Shown here: one piece after another, positions 1 through 9,100 of the stretch
Numbering within the stretch: position 1 is the stretch's first letter
Layout: each line of letters starts with the position of its first letter
DNA from: Streptomyces violaceusniger Tu 4113
GTDB lineage: Bacteria; Actinomycetota; Actinomycetes; Streptomycetales; Streptomycetaceae
Reading direction: 5' to 3'
NCBI RefSeq assembly: GCF_000147815.2
Contig: NC_015957.1
Span: 7,750,001-7,814,000 of the forward strand
DNA: 64,000 bases
Notes under the pieces: generated by a model
What the model saw: only the letters and a program-made list of their open reading frames with translations
Databases searched by the model: none
Told to the model about the DNA's origin: nothing
Position numbers and translations under genes: made by a program

Positions 1-1
1 G

Positions 2-418
2 CGTGCCGTGCTCGTCGGGGGTGCCGTCGTCACGGCGGCCACGACGATCGCCCTGGCGTCGCTGCACACCGCCGCCTGGCAGCTCGTCCTCGCGAAGGCG
101 CTGACCGCTATCGCGGCGGGCGTTGCCGGCACGGCGTTGCTCACCCGCGCCGCCGCCGCCGTCGACACCGGGGACACCGGCATCGCCACCAGCCTGCTCG
201 TGGTGACCCGCGTGATCGGCGTCGCCCTGGGCTCTCAGGTCGGCGGCGCGATCCTCGACTCCGGGGCCGACTCGAAGACGGGCCTGCCGACCGAATCGGC
301 CTTCGTCACAGGTTTCGTCACCGCCGGTCTCGTCGCCGCGTTGTCGCTGCTCATTGTCCGCATCACGAAGATCCGCAGCACGAAAATCCGTAGCACGAAG
401 AATGGAGCCCAGGCATGA
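2..418 (+). CDS. MFS drug exporter, C-terminal fragment (cut by window edge)
   Basis: Only the last 138 residues lie in the window; the frame is open from base 2. The visible part is a run of hydrophobic helices with the Gly/Ala-rich look of 14-TM DHA2-type MFS efflux pumps, ending in a short basic tail with a small repeat (KIRSTKIRSTK). The stop codon overlaps the start of the next gene as ATGA (415-418), so the two are translationally coupled. Exporter plus FAD monooxygenase is a common resistance or tailoring pair, but nothing here identifies the substrate. Family confidence is moderate because the diagnostic N-terminal motifs are missing. Confidence 0.7.
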   Translation, partial: RAVLVGGAVVTAATTIALASLHTAAWQLVLAKALTAIAAGVAGTALLTRAAAAVDTGDTGIATSLLVVTRVIGVALGSQVGGAILDSGADSKTGLPTESAFVTGFVTAGLVAALSLLIVRITKIRSTKIRSTKNGAQA

Positions 419-1638
419 CATCTACCGGTCTGTCGATGGACGTGCGTACCACCGCGAAGCGCACCGTTCTGATCTCCGGAGCCAGTATCTCGGGGCCCGC
501 GCTGGCGTACTGGCTGCACCGGTCCGGATGCGCGGTCACCGTGGTGGAGAAGGCAGGCGCACTGCGCGCCGGTGGTTACCCGATCGACATCCGCGGTACC
601 GCGACAGAGGTGGTCCGGCGGATGGGGATACTGCCGCGACTGCGGGACGCGCACATCGACTCGCGCCGCTGCATCTTCCTCGACGCCGATGGCAGCGAAG
701 TGGCGTCGCTCAACCCGAGCGCCGTTGCCGGCGGTGTCGAGGGACAGGACCTCGAAGTGCGTCGTGGGGATCTGGCGGCGAGCCTGTACGCGCTGGTCCG
801 CGACGATGTGGAATTCCTGTTCGGCGACTCCATCGACACCCTCGACCAGTCCGGACAAGGGGTCGACGTCACGTTCCACAGTGGCCAACGGCGCACGTTC
901 GACCTGGTGGTGGGCGCCGACGGGATGCATTCACACACCCGGGAGTCCCTGTTCGGCCCCGAGGAACAGTTCCACCGCTACCTCGGCTACTGCTTCGCCA
1001 TCTTCACCATGCCGAACACCTTCGGGCTCTCCCGCGAGGTCGTCATGTGGAACACCCCGGGGAAGGCCGCGGCCCTCTACGCCGTCGGGGACAACGACGA
1101 GGTGCACGCCTTCCTGAACTTTCACCAGCCGGAACCGCCGCTCGATGCCCTCCGGAACCCCGACGCCCAGCGGGACCTGGTGGCCACGGTCTTCGCGGGG
1201 GCGGGGTGGGAGGTCCCTGGCATGGTCAACGCCCTGCGCGACGCGGATGACCTGTTCTTCGACACGGCCGGTCAGATCCGCATGCCCCACTGGTCCAGCG
1301 GCCGCGTCGCGCTCGTCGGCGACGCCGCGTACGCACCCTCCTTCCTCACCGGACAAGGCTCGAGCCTCGCGCTGGTCGGTGCCTACATGCTGGCCAACGC
1401 CCTGGCCACGCACCGGGATCACACCGCGGCGTTCGCCGCCTACGAACGCGACGTCCGCGAGTTCGTCGCCGTGAATCAGGCACTGGTCGACACCGGTGGG
1501 GCCACGCTCTTCCCCACCACCGCGCAGGCGCTGGAGCAGCGCAACACCAGGCTGCGGGGCCTCGTCACCCTGCCCTCCGCGCCGGCCCGACCGGCCCACT
1601 CGGCCCTTACGCTGCCCGCGTTCGCCACGATGCCGTGA
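415..1638 (+). CDS. FAD-dependent monooxygenase (PHBH-like)
   Basis: A 407-residue flavoprotein, a normal length for the family. Near the N-terminus is a Rossmann dinucleotide motif in slightly altered form (SGASISGPALAYWL, where GxGxxG is usual), followed by an acidic strand end (VVEKAG). The second FAD motif is clear: VVGADGMHS in the middle and ALVGDAAYAPSFLTGQGSS in the C-terminal third. The enzyme would hydroxylate or epoxidise a small aromatic or polyketide-like substrate with NAD(P)H and O2. It is coupled by a 4-base overlap to the upstream exporter, which suggests joint modification and export. An alternative start lies seven codons downstream (MDVRTTAKRT). The substrate is unknown, and it may or may not belong to the PKS cluster further right. 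Confidence 0.85.
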   Translation: MTSTGLSMDVRTTAKRTVLISGASISGPALAYWLHRSGCAVTVVEKAGALRAGGYPIDIRGTATEVVRRMGILPRLRDAHIDSRRCIFLDADGSEVASLNPSAVAGGVEGQDLEVRRGDLAASLYALVRDDVEFLFGDSIDTLDQSGQGVDVTFHSGQRRTFDLVVGADGMHSHTRESLFGPEEQFHRYLGYCFAIFTMPNTFGLSREVVMWNTPGKAAALYAVGDNDEVHAFLNFHQPEPPLDALRNPDAQRDLVATVFAGAGWEVPGMVNALRDADDLFFDTAGQIRMPHWSSGRVALVGDAAYAPSFLTGQGSSLALVGAYMLANALATHRDHTAAFAAYERDVREFVAVNQALVDTGGATLFPTTAQALEQRNTRLRGLVTLPSAPARPAHSALTLPAFATMP

Positions 1639-1645
1639 CCTCGGA

Positions 1646-2341
1646 CTACGACAGGGGGTCGGCCCCGCCGCCGTCGGGGGCGGCGTGGGCCAGGCCCGTC
1701 CGGTAGGCGATGACGACGAGTTGGGCCCGGTCGCGGGCCTCCAGCTTCGTCATGGCGCGCTGCACATGGGCGCGGACGGTGAAGGGGCTGAGGAACATCT
1801 GCTCGGCGATCTCCTGGTTGGAGAGGCCGGTCGCGACCAGGGCCACCATCTCGCGTTCGCGCGGGGTGAGCACGGAGAGCCGTTCGGCGTGGCGCGGCGG
1901 GGCGTCGGCCGGTGTGGCCAGGAAACGGGCGACCAGGGAGCGGGTCGCGGCGGGGGACAGCAGCGTGTCGCCGTCGGCGATCGTCCGCACGGCGGCCAGC
2001 AGGTCCTCGGCCCCGATGCCCTTGCCGATGAAGCCGCCGGCCCCCGCGCGCAGCGCCTGCGCGACGTACTCGTCGGTCTCGTACGTGGTGAGGATCAGGA
2101 TGCGGCTGGCGCGCAGTTCGGGGTCCGCGCAGATCTCCGTTGTGGCGGCGAGACCGTCCACCTCGGGCATGCGGATGTCCATGAGCACCACGTCCGGGCG
2201 CAGTTGCCGGGTGAGTCTCACCGCCTCCCTGCCGTCGGCGGCCTCGCCGACCACGGTGATGTCGTCGGCGGAGTCGAGAAGCAACCGGAAGGCCCCGCGC
2301 AGCAGTGCCTGATCGTCGGCGAGCAGCACCCGGAGCGTCAC
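1646..2341 (-). CDS. NarL/LuxR-type response regulator
   Basis: A 231-residue response regulator. The receiver domain starts with the acidic pocket (LLADDQALLR) and the phosphoacceptor Asp is in VVLMDIRMPEVDG. The conserved Thr (ILTTYE) and a Lys (IGKG) follow. The C-terminal third is a LuxR HTH (LTPREREMVALVATGLSNQE and the following helix). Its ATG overlaps the stop of the upstream histidine kinase by 4 bases, so it is the cognate partner. The kinase/regulator pair sits directly downstream of an MMPL exporter on the same strand and probably controls it in response to envelope stress or a drug. Confidence 0.93.
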   Translation of the reverse strand: MTLRVLLADDQALLRGAFRLLLDSADDITVVGEAADGREAVRLTRQLRPDVVLMDIRMPEVDGLAATTEICADPELRASRILILTTYETDEYVAQALRAGAGGFIGKGIGAEDLLAAVRTIADGDTLLSPAATRSLVARFLATPADAPPRHAERLSVLTPREREMVALVATGLSNQEIAEQMFLSPFTVRAHVQRAMTKLEARDRAQLVVIAYRTGLAHAAPDGGGADPLS

Positions 2342-3678
2342 GGCGCATCCCCGGCCTCTCCGTCGCCCGTCCGTCCGTCGCCCGTCCGTACGTCGCCTGT
2401 CGCCGCGTCGGCCATTCGCTCCTCGACGGTGTTCGCTCCGTCCGTCGTCCGCGTCGTGTCCTTGGCGGGCGGGAGGGGCAGCTCGGTGGAGACGAGGAAA
2501 CCGCCCTCCGGGCGCTTGCCCGCGGAGAGGTGTCCCCCGACCGCGGTGGCGCGTTCCCGCATCCCGATCAGACCGTAACCGGGCGGACGCTCCGGCATCG
2601 TGGGCACACTCCGTCCCGTGGACGCGCTCGGTCCCGTACGGCCGCCCCTTCCGTCGTCGGCGACGGTGATGGTCACGCGATCGCGGTTCCAGTCGAGGCG
2701 CACCCGGGCACTACCGGTACCGGCGTGCTTGGTCACGTTGGTCAGGGCCTCCTGGACGATGCGGTAGGCGGTGAGGTCCACTCCCGGCGACAGCGGCCTG
2801 GCCGTGCCCTCCTGGTGCACCGACACCTCCAGACCCGCGCGGCGGAAGGACTCGAGGAGCGTGGGAAGCCGGGACAGCCCGGGCGCCGGATCGCCGGGCG
2901 TGGGCGCGTCCCCGGACTGGCGCAACAGACCGACCGTGGCCCGCAGTTCGTCGAGTGCGTGGCCGGTGGTCTCGACAAGCTCCGTCAGGCTCTTACGGGT
3001 CTGCTCCGGGCGGGCGTCGAAGAGGTGGGCGGCGACCGAGGCCTGCGCGTTGGCCAGGGTGATCTGATGGGCCACGAGGTCGTGCAGTTCCCGGGCGATG
3101 CGCACCCGTTCCTCGGCCACTCTCCGGCGCGCCTCGCTCTCCCGGCTCTTCTCGGCCCGCTGGGCCCGCTCCTCCACGGCCGCCAGATAGGCCCGCCGGT
3201 TCTGCACCGCGTGCCCGAGTACGGCGGCCACCAGCGGGAACGCCGCCACCGCCCCCACCCTGCTCGCGTCCTTCCACGAGAGGGCCCCGAACAGGGGGGC
3301 GGAGGCGACCAGCAGCGCCACGGAGGTGAGCGACACCGCGCTCGTCGCGTGCCGTTCGGTGCGCGCGGTGAGCGAGTAGGCGGTGATCACGGCGGGGGCC
3401 ACGATGAGCGGGCTCAGCAGGAGGCCCGAGAACGGCACCAGCACACCGCTCGCGGTCGTGACCGCCATGGCGGCCAGGGGCGCCCGGTGCCGCACCGGCA
3501 GCACGGCACAGGACACCACGGCGATGAGGTAGGCGGCGGCGGGCGGCAGTGACAGCGTGCTGCCGTCTTCCTGGAGCGCGCCGCCGAGCAGACAGAGCGC
3601 GAACGCCGTCGCGGTGATCGCTCCCTCCCGCCACCACATGCCGCGTGGTCGCGGGCCACCGCCACCTGTGCTCGTCAT
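2338..3678 (-). CDS. Sensor histidine kinase (HisKA_3 / HPK7 type)
   Basis: A 446-residue membrane kinase. The N-terminal ~165 residues form about five or six hydrophobic segments with no sizeable extracytoplasmic loop, so it may sense within the membrane. A short coiled coil (ERAQRAEKSRESEARRR) precedes the phosphoacceptor His in ARELHDLVAHQ. The HATPase_c domain shows the N box (EALTNVTKHA) and G boxes (VADDGRGG, GYGLIGMRERA). The tail after the kinase core is low complexity, with a TGDGR-type repeat encoded by the short repeats near 2350-2400. It lies 7 bases after the MMPL gene stop and overlaps the regulator start, giving a three-gene operon. Confidence 0.92.
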   Translation of the reverse strand: MTSTGGGGPRPRGMWWREGAITATAFALCLLGGALQEDGSTLSLPPAAAYLIAVVSCAVLPVRHRAPLAAMAVTTASGVLVPFSGLLLSPLIVAPAVITAYSLTARTERHATSAVSLTSVALLVASAPLFGALSWKDASRVGAVAAFPLVAAVLGHAVQNRRAYLAAVEERAQRAEKSRESEARRRVAEERVRIARELHDLVAHQITLANAQASVAAHLFDARPEQTRKSLTELVETTGHALDELRATVGLLRQSGDAPTPGDPAPGLSRLPTLLESFRRAGLEVSVHQEGTARPLSPGVDLTAYRIVQEALTNVTKHAGTGSARVRLDWNRDRVTITVADDGRGGRTGPSASTGRSVPTMPERPPGYGLIGMRERATAVGGHLSAGKRPEGGFLVSTELPLPPAKDTTRTTDGANTVEERMADAATGDVRTGDGRTGDGEAGDAP

Positions 3679-3685
3679 GGCCGGC

Positions 3686-5974
3686 TCAGCCCTGGTACCG
3701 GCCGACGGGGAGCGGCGGAACCGCTGTGTCCGGCACGGTCGCGGAGGCCGGGATACGCCTGGTCAGTGCCTCACCCTCGATATCCACATTCGGCAGCACA
3801 CGGTCGAGGATACGGGGCAGCCACCAGGCCCGGTGGCCGAGCAGTGCCAGAACCGCGGGCACGATCGCCATCCGGACCAGGAAGGCGTCGAAGAGGACGG
3901 CGGCGGCCAGGCCGACGCCCATCGTCTGGATGGTCGGGCTGCTCATGCCGACGAATCCGGCGAATACGCTGATCATGATGATCGCCGCCGCGGCCACCAC
4001 CCGTCCGCTGTGCCGGAAACCGCCCACGATCGCCTCGCCGGGGGAGGCGCCATGGACGTGGGCCTCCCGCATCCGGGTGAGGAGGAAGACCTCGTAGTCC
4101 ATGGCGAGGCCGAACACGATGCCGATGATGAGGATCGGCATCAGCGACATGACCGGTCCGGTCTGCTCGATGCCGAGCAGGTCCGCCGCCCAGCCCCACT
4201 GGAAGACGGCGACGAGGACACCGAAGGCGGCACCCACCGACAGCAGGAAGCCGAGCGCGGCCTTGACCGGGACCAGGACCGAGCGGAAGACCACCAGCAG
4301 CAGGAGCACCGCCAGGCCGATGACCACGGTCAGATAGGGGATGAGGGCGTCGGACATGGCTTCGGAGATGTCGATGTTCATCGCGGTGGTGCCGGTCACC
4401 AGGATGGCGGCGCCCGTGTCGGCCTCGACGCCGGAGACCGCGCCCCGGATCGCGTGCACCAGGTCCTTGGTCTCGCCGCTGTTCGGCGCGGTGTTGGGGA
4501 TGGCGGTGAGGATGGCCGTGTCCTTGGTCCGGCTGAGCACCGGATCACCGACCGAGGCGACCCCGTCCACTCCGCGTACGGTCTTGACGACCTGGTTCGT
4601 GGTGGCCCGGGTGTTCGCGGACTTCGAGGCGTCCACGACCACGGTCAACGGGCCGTTGAAGCCGGGGCCGAAGCCTTCCGACAGCAGGTCGTAGCCACGG
4701 CGCTGGGTGGTCTCCACCGACTTGGACTCGTCTCCGGGCAGCCCGAGTTCGAGGCTCAGCGCCGGCAGGGCGACGGCGCCGAGGCTGAGTCCGGCGACCA
4801 TCAGCACGGCCACCGGCCGGCGCAGCACGAACCGCGCCCAGCGAGTGCCTATGCGCTTCTCTGGCTTTGCCGCGATGGGTCGTCGGTCGTCTGCGGGTTC
4901 GTCGTGGCTGGTCGCGCAGTTCCCCGCGCCCCTTCGGGGCGCTCCCGCGGCCTTGCGCAGGGCGCGGGGCAGGATCCGACGGCCGAAGAGGCCGAACAGC
5001 GCGGGGACCAGGGTCAGTGCGACGAGTACGGCGAGGGCCACGGCGCCCGCGCCGCCCATGCCCATCTTGGTGAGTTCGGGGATGCCGACGACTCCCAGCC
5101 CGACCAGGGCGATGAAGACGGTCGCGCCGGCGAAGACGACGGCGGATCCGGCCGTGCCGACCGCCCGGCCTGCGGCCTCCTCCGGCTCGCTGCCCTGGGC
5201 GCACTCCTCGCGGAAGCGGGAGGTGATGAAGAGGGCGTAGTCGATGCCGACCGCCAGCCCCAGCATCAGCGCCAGGATGGCGACGGTGGACGTCAGGCCC
5301 AGCGGCACGGCCAGCGCGGAGACCAGGCCGAAGGCGATGGCCACGCCCAAGAGCGCGGTCAGCAGCGACAGCCCGGCCGCGACCAGCGACCCGAGGGCGA
5401 GGACCAGCACCACGGCCGCCACCGCCACACCGATGAGCTCCGTCGTACCGCCCGGCTCCTCTTCCGAATCCAGGGCCGAGCCGCCGATCTCGACGGTCAG
5501 CCCGGCGTCCCGGGCCTGGTTCGCGGCGTCCTCGAGGGCGCTCTTCGTCGACTCGGTCAGGTCGACGGCGCCCTCGCTGTAGGTGATCGTGGAGTAGGCG
5601 ATGGTGCCGTCCTCGCTGACCGCGCCGCTCTCATAGGGGTCGGTGGTCGACGCGACCTGATCGCCCCCGTCCAGCGAGCCGAGCGTGTCCTGGACGGCCG
5701 CCTTGTTCTCCCTGGCCGTCACCCGCTGCCCGTCCGGGGCCTGGAACACCAAACGGGCCTCGGCGCCCTGGGAGTTGCTGTCGGGGAAGCGCTCGTCCAG
5801 CAGGTCGAACGCCTTCTGCGATTCGGTGCCGGGCATGGAGAGGTCCTCTTCCTCCCCGGCCGGGGCCATCGCGGCGGCGGCCAGGGCCAGCACCAGGGCG
5901 CCCAGCCACAGACCGCCCACGAGCCGGCGCCGCCGGAAGGCCCACCGTCCGATCCGGTAAAGAAATGTCGCCAC
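3686..5974 (-). CDS. MMPL-family (RND-like) membrane exporter
   Basis: About 762 residues from the GTG at 5974, chosen because GGAG lies 10 bases before it; the frame stays open to a TTG at 6004 with no such site. There are two RND/MMPL repeats. Each has an N-terminal helix, a soluble periplasm-like loop (around residues 40-170 and 390-530) and five or six helices. The MMPL signature GIDYALFITSRFREE is in the first helical block and its counterpart AMDYEVFLLTRMREA in the second. It would export lipids, drugs or polyketides using the proton gradient. It lies between the PKS and a two-component system on the same strand, so export of the PKS product is plausible but unproven. Confidence 0.9.
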   Translation of the reverse strand: MATFLYRIGRWAFRRRRLVGGLWLGALVLALAAAAMAPAGEEEDLSMPGTESQKAFDLLDERFPDSNSQGAEARLVFQAPDGQRVTARENKAAVQDTLGSLDGGDQVASTTDPYESGAVSEDGTIAYSTITYSEGAVDLTESTKSALEDAANQARDAGLTVEIGGSALDSEEEPGGTTELIGVAVAAVVLVLALGSLVAAGLSLLTALLGVAIAFGLVSALAVPLGLTSTVAILALMLGLAVGIDYALFITSRFREECAQGSEPEEAAGRAVGTAGSAVVFAGATVFIALVGLGVVGIPELTKMGMGGAGAVALAVLVALTLVPALFGLFGRRILPRALRKAAGAPRRGAGNCATSHDEPADDRRPIAAKPEKRIGTRWARFVLRRPVAVLMVAGLSLGAVALPALSLELGLPGDESKSVETTQRRGYDLLSEGFGPGFNGPLTVVVDASKSANTRATTNQVVKTVRGVDGVASVGDPVLSRTKDTAILTAIPNTAPNSGETKDLVHAIRGAVSGVEADTGAAILVTGTTAMNIDISEAMSDALIPYLTVVIGLAVLLLLVVFRSVLVPVKAALGFLLSVGAAFGVLVAVFQWGWAADLLGIEQTGPVMSLMPILIIGIVFGLAMDYEVFLLTRMREAHVHGASPGEAIVGGFRHSGRVVAAAAIIMISVFAGFVGMSSPTIQTMGVGLAAAVLFDAFLVRMAIVPAVLALLGHRAWWLPRILDRVLPNVDIEGEALTRRIPASATVPDTAVPPLPVGRYQG

Positions 5975-6005
5975 CTGTAGATCACTCCAGACACCGTCGG
6001 GCAAG

Positions 6006-6034
6006 GGGAATGCGCGGGATTCACGCGCATTCCC
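6006..6034. terminator. Strong inverted repeat between PKS gene and MMPL gene
   Basis: An 11-bp perfect stem (GGGAATGCGCG with CGCGCATTCCC) and a 7-base loop. It lies about 145 bases after the PKS stop and 32 bases before the MMPL start. It could be the PKS transcript terminator, or an operator for the exporter operon. There is no T-tract, which is usual in Streptomyces terminators. Confidence 0.55.
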
Positions 6035-6178
6035 ACCCTTCCTTCCGGCGCCCCGCCGGGCATCGTCTCCCGCCGCCGTCTTCCCCTGGTGCTCCCGGAC
6101 CAGCCACGCACACGTCCTGGTGCGTACGCACCACAGGCGGGGGCAGGGCCATCGCCCGTCCCCGCCCGGAGAAGCGGT

Positions 6179-9100
6179 TCACGCCAGCTCGGTGAGCCAG
6201 TCGGTGATGTGGCCGGCGGCGGCGGGGGCGTGCTGGTTGACGAGGGTGAAGTGGTTGCCCGGAGTGGTGCGGGTGGTGGTGATGTGGGGAAGGTCCGTCT
6301 GCCAGTCGTGCGGCACCGGGTCCGCCCCGTGTGCTGCGGGGAGCGGGTCCGAGGCGCGCAGGAGCAGGGTCGGGAAGGGCGTGGGTGCGGGGGTCCAGGT
6401 GTGGATGAGCTGTTCCAGCCAGGCGTAGGCGGACAGGTCGGTGGCGGTGAAGCCCTCGGTGTGGTGCTCGCGCTCGTACAGGCCGTGCCACAGGTGGGGT
6501 TGGAGGGCGAGGGCGGCGGGGGATTGAAGGACGTAGGTGTCCAGGAGGACGACGGCCCGTACGGGTACCCCCTGGTCCGCGAGACGGCGGGCGGTCTCGT
6601 GAGCGAGGATGCCGCCGGATGAGGTGCCCAGGAGGATCACCGGGTCGGTGGTGTCACCGCCGGTGCTCGCGGCCACGGCTTGGGCCAGCCCTTCGACGAG
6701 GGCTTCGCGGGTGGCGGGCAGTGCCTCGTCGGTGCCGAAGCCGGGGGGCGTCAGGCAGGAGACGTCCCAGGTGTCGGGGAGCGCCCCGGCCAGGGCGAAG
6801 TAGGTGTCGGGTCCGGTCAGGGGCACGATGGGGGCCACGCAGATCAGCCGGGTGCCCGAGGTGCCGGTGGTGAGTTGGTCCAGGGTGGACGGCACGGGCC
6901 CGGTGTTCTTGGGCCGGAGGGCGGCGAGGTCGAGAAGCAGGGTTTCGGCCTCGTTCCTACGGCCCGTCCGCACGGCGTCGCGGTGGAGGCGGGCGACCAG
7001 GTCGGTCGTCGGGTCCGCGACGGTGCCGTGGTCCTGCGTCGGCTGCGTGGCGAGCTGGTCGAGGAGATGACCGGCCAGGTCGGCCGGGGTGGGGTGGGTG
7101 AGGACGACGGTGCTGGGCAGTGTCGTGCCCATCGCGGCGGCGAGCCGGTTGCGCAGGTCGATGGCGGCGAGCGAGTCCATGCCGTGGTCGCGGAAGGCGG
7201 AGTGTTCCTCGATCGCCTCGCCGGATGAGTGGCCGAGCGCCACCGCGGCCTCGCTGCGCACCAGGTCGAGGAGGAGTCGCCGCGCTTCCGCGGGCGGCAG
7301 GCTCCGCAGCCGTGCCGTGAAGTCGCCGTGTCCGCTCGTGGGTTCGGGTTCGGGTTCGGGTTCGGTGAGCTTGGCTGCCTCCGGCAGCTCGCTGAAGAAC
7401 GGGCGGGGTGCGGCCTCGGTGATGACGGGGAGATAGCGGTCCCAGTCGATGTCGGCGACCGTCAGCGCGGTCTCCTGTTCATGCAGCGCCTGGGCGAGCC
7501 CGGCCAGGGCCAGGTCACCATCGAGGAAGGACATTCCGCTGCGCAGGAGTTGCTCGCGGTCGTGCTCGCTCATCCGCCCGCGTGCCTCCTCCCAGGGGCT
7601 GTAGGCGATCGCCGTCGCGCGGGCGCCCCGGGCGCGGCGCTGGGAGGCCAGCGCTTCCGGATACGCGTTGGCCGCCGCCTGTGCCGCGTGGTGGCCGATG
7701 CCCCAGACGCCGGAGATCGAGGAGAACAGCACGAAGGCGTCCAGGCCGGTGTCGTCGAGCAGTTGGTCGAGGTGCGCGGCGCCCGCCACCTTTGTGTGCA
7801 GCGCGTCGGCGAAGTGCTCGGGGCTCGCCGTGGAGAGCGGCCCCAGCGGGCTCGTCCCCGCCGTATGCACCACCGCGCGCACCGGATGGCCGTCCGCCGA
7901 GAGCCGGTCGAGCAGTTCGGCCACGGCATCCCTGTCGGTCAGCTCGCAGGGCACCACCTCGGCGGTCGTCCCCTGGGCGGTCAACTCCGCCACCAGTTCG
8001 GCCGCGCCCGGTGCCTCGAGGCCACGCCGGTTCATCAGCACCAGGTGCTCCGCGCCCTGCTGGGCCAGCCATCGGGCGACCCGGCTGCCCAGGGCCCCGG
8101 TGCCGCCGGTGACCAGGGTTGTGCCGCGGGGCGCCCAGGTGCCGGGCGAGTCGGCTCGTGCCGGTGCCCGCACCAGTCGCCGGACGAGGACGCCCGAGGG
8201 GCGCACCGCCGCCTGGTCCTCCCCCAGGTCCGCCGAGAGCAGCGCGGCGAACCGCCCGGCCGCCTCGGGGTCGAGGCGCTCCGGAAGGTCGGCGGGACCG
8301 CCGCGCAGCGACGGTGCCTCCAGGGCCGTGGTCCTGGCGAGTCCGAGGACCATCGCCTGCCCCGGATCGCGGACCGGGTCGGCCGGGCCGGTGGACACCG
8401 CGCCGCGGGTCACCGTCCACAGCGGCACCTCGGCCCCGGCCGCCATCAGCGCCTGGACCAGCGACACGCTGAGGGCCAGACCGGCGGGCAGCGCGGATTC
8501 GCCGCTGTCCGCGTCCTCGGCCGCCGCGAGCAGCGACACCACTCCGGCCACCCGGTCGAGGCCGACGTCGGCGAGCTGTGCGGCCATCGCCTCCGGGCCG
8601 GTTCGGGTCCCGTCGAGGACCACCCGGCGTGCCTGGGCGCCGTGTGCGGTCAGCGCGGCCACCACATCCGTGTCGTCGATGGAGTCGGTGGTGAGCACCA
8701 GCCACGTTCCGGTCAGCACGGGGCCGGCGGGGACGCGCAGGGGTGTCCACACCGTCCGGTAGCGCCGCCGGCCGGCCAGCGTGTGCTCGTCCTGCCGCCT
8801 GCGCCACGCCGACAGCGCGGGGAGCACCGAGTCGAGCGCGCCCTTGCTCTCGGGTTCGAGGCCGATCAGCGTGGCGACCGCGGCGCTGTCTCCCTGGTCC
8901 ACGGCGGTCCACAGCGGCTCGTCGGCCCCTGCGACGGTGCCGGCCGGCGAGGTGGAGGGGGCGGGCGGGGCGATCCAGTACGACTCGTGCTGGAAGGCAT
9001 AGGTGGGCAGGTCCACCGTACGGCCGCCGGGGAGCACGCTGGTCCAGTCGACGGGCACGCCGTGGGCGTACGCCTCCCCGAGCGAGCGCAGGACCCGGTC

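Noticed and set aside
3557..5980. Long plus-strand frame opposite the MMPL gene.
   Set aside because: Low-complexity Gly/Asp/His/Gln-rich translation; the minus strand encodes clear RND/MMPL repeats.
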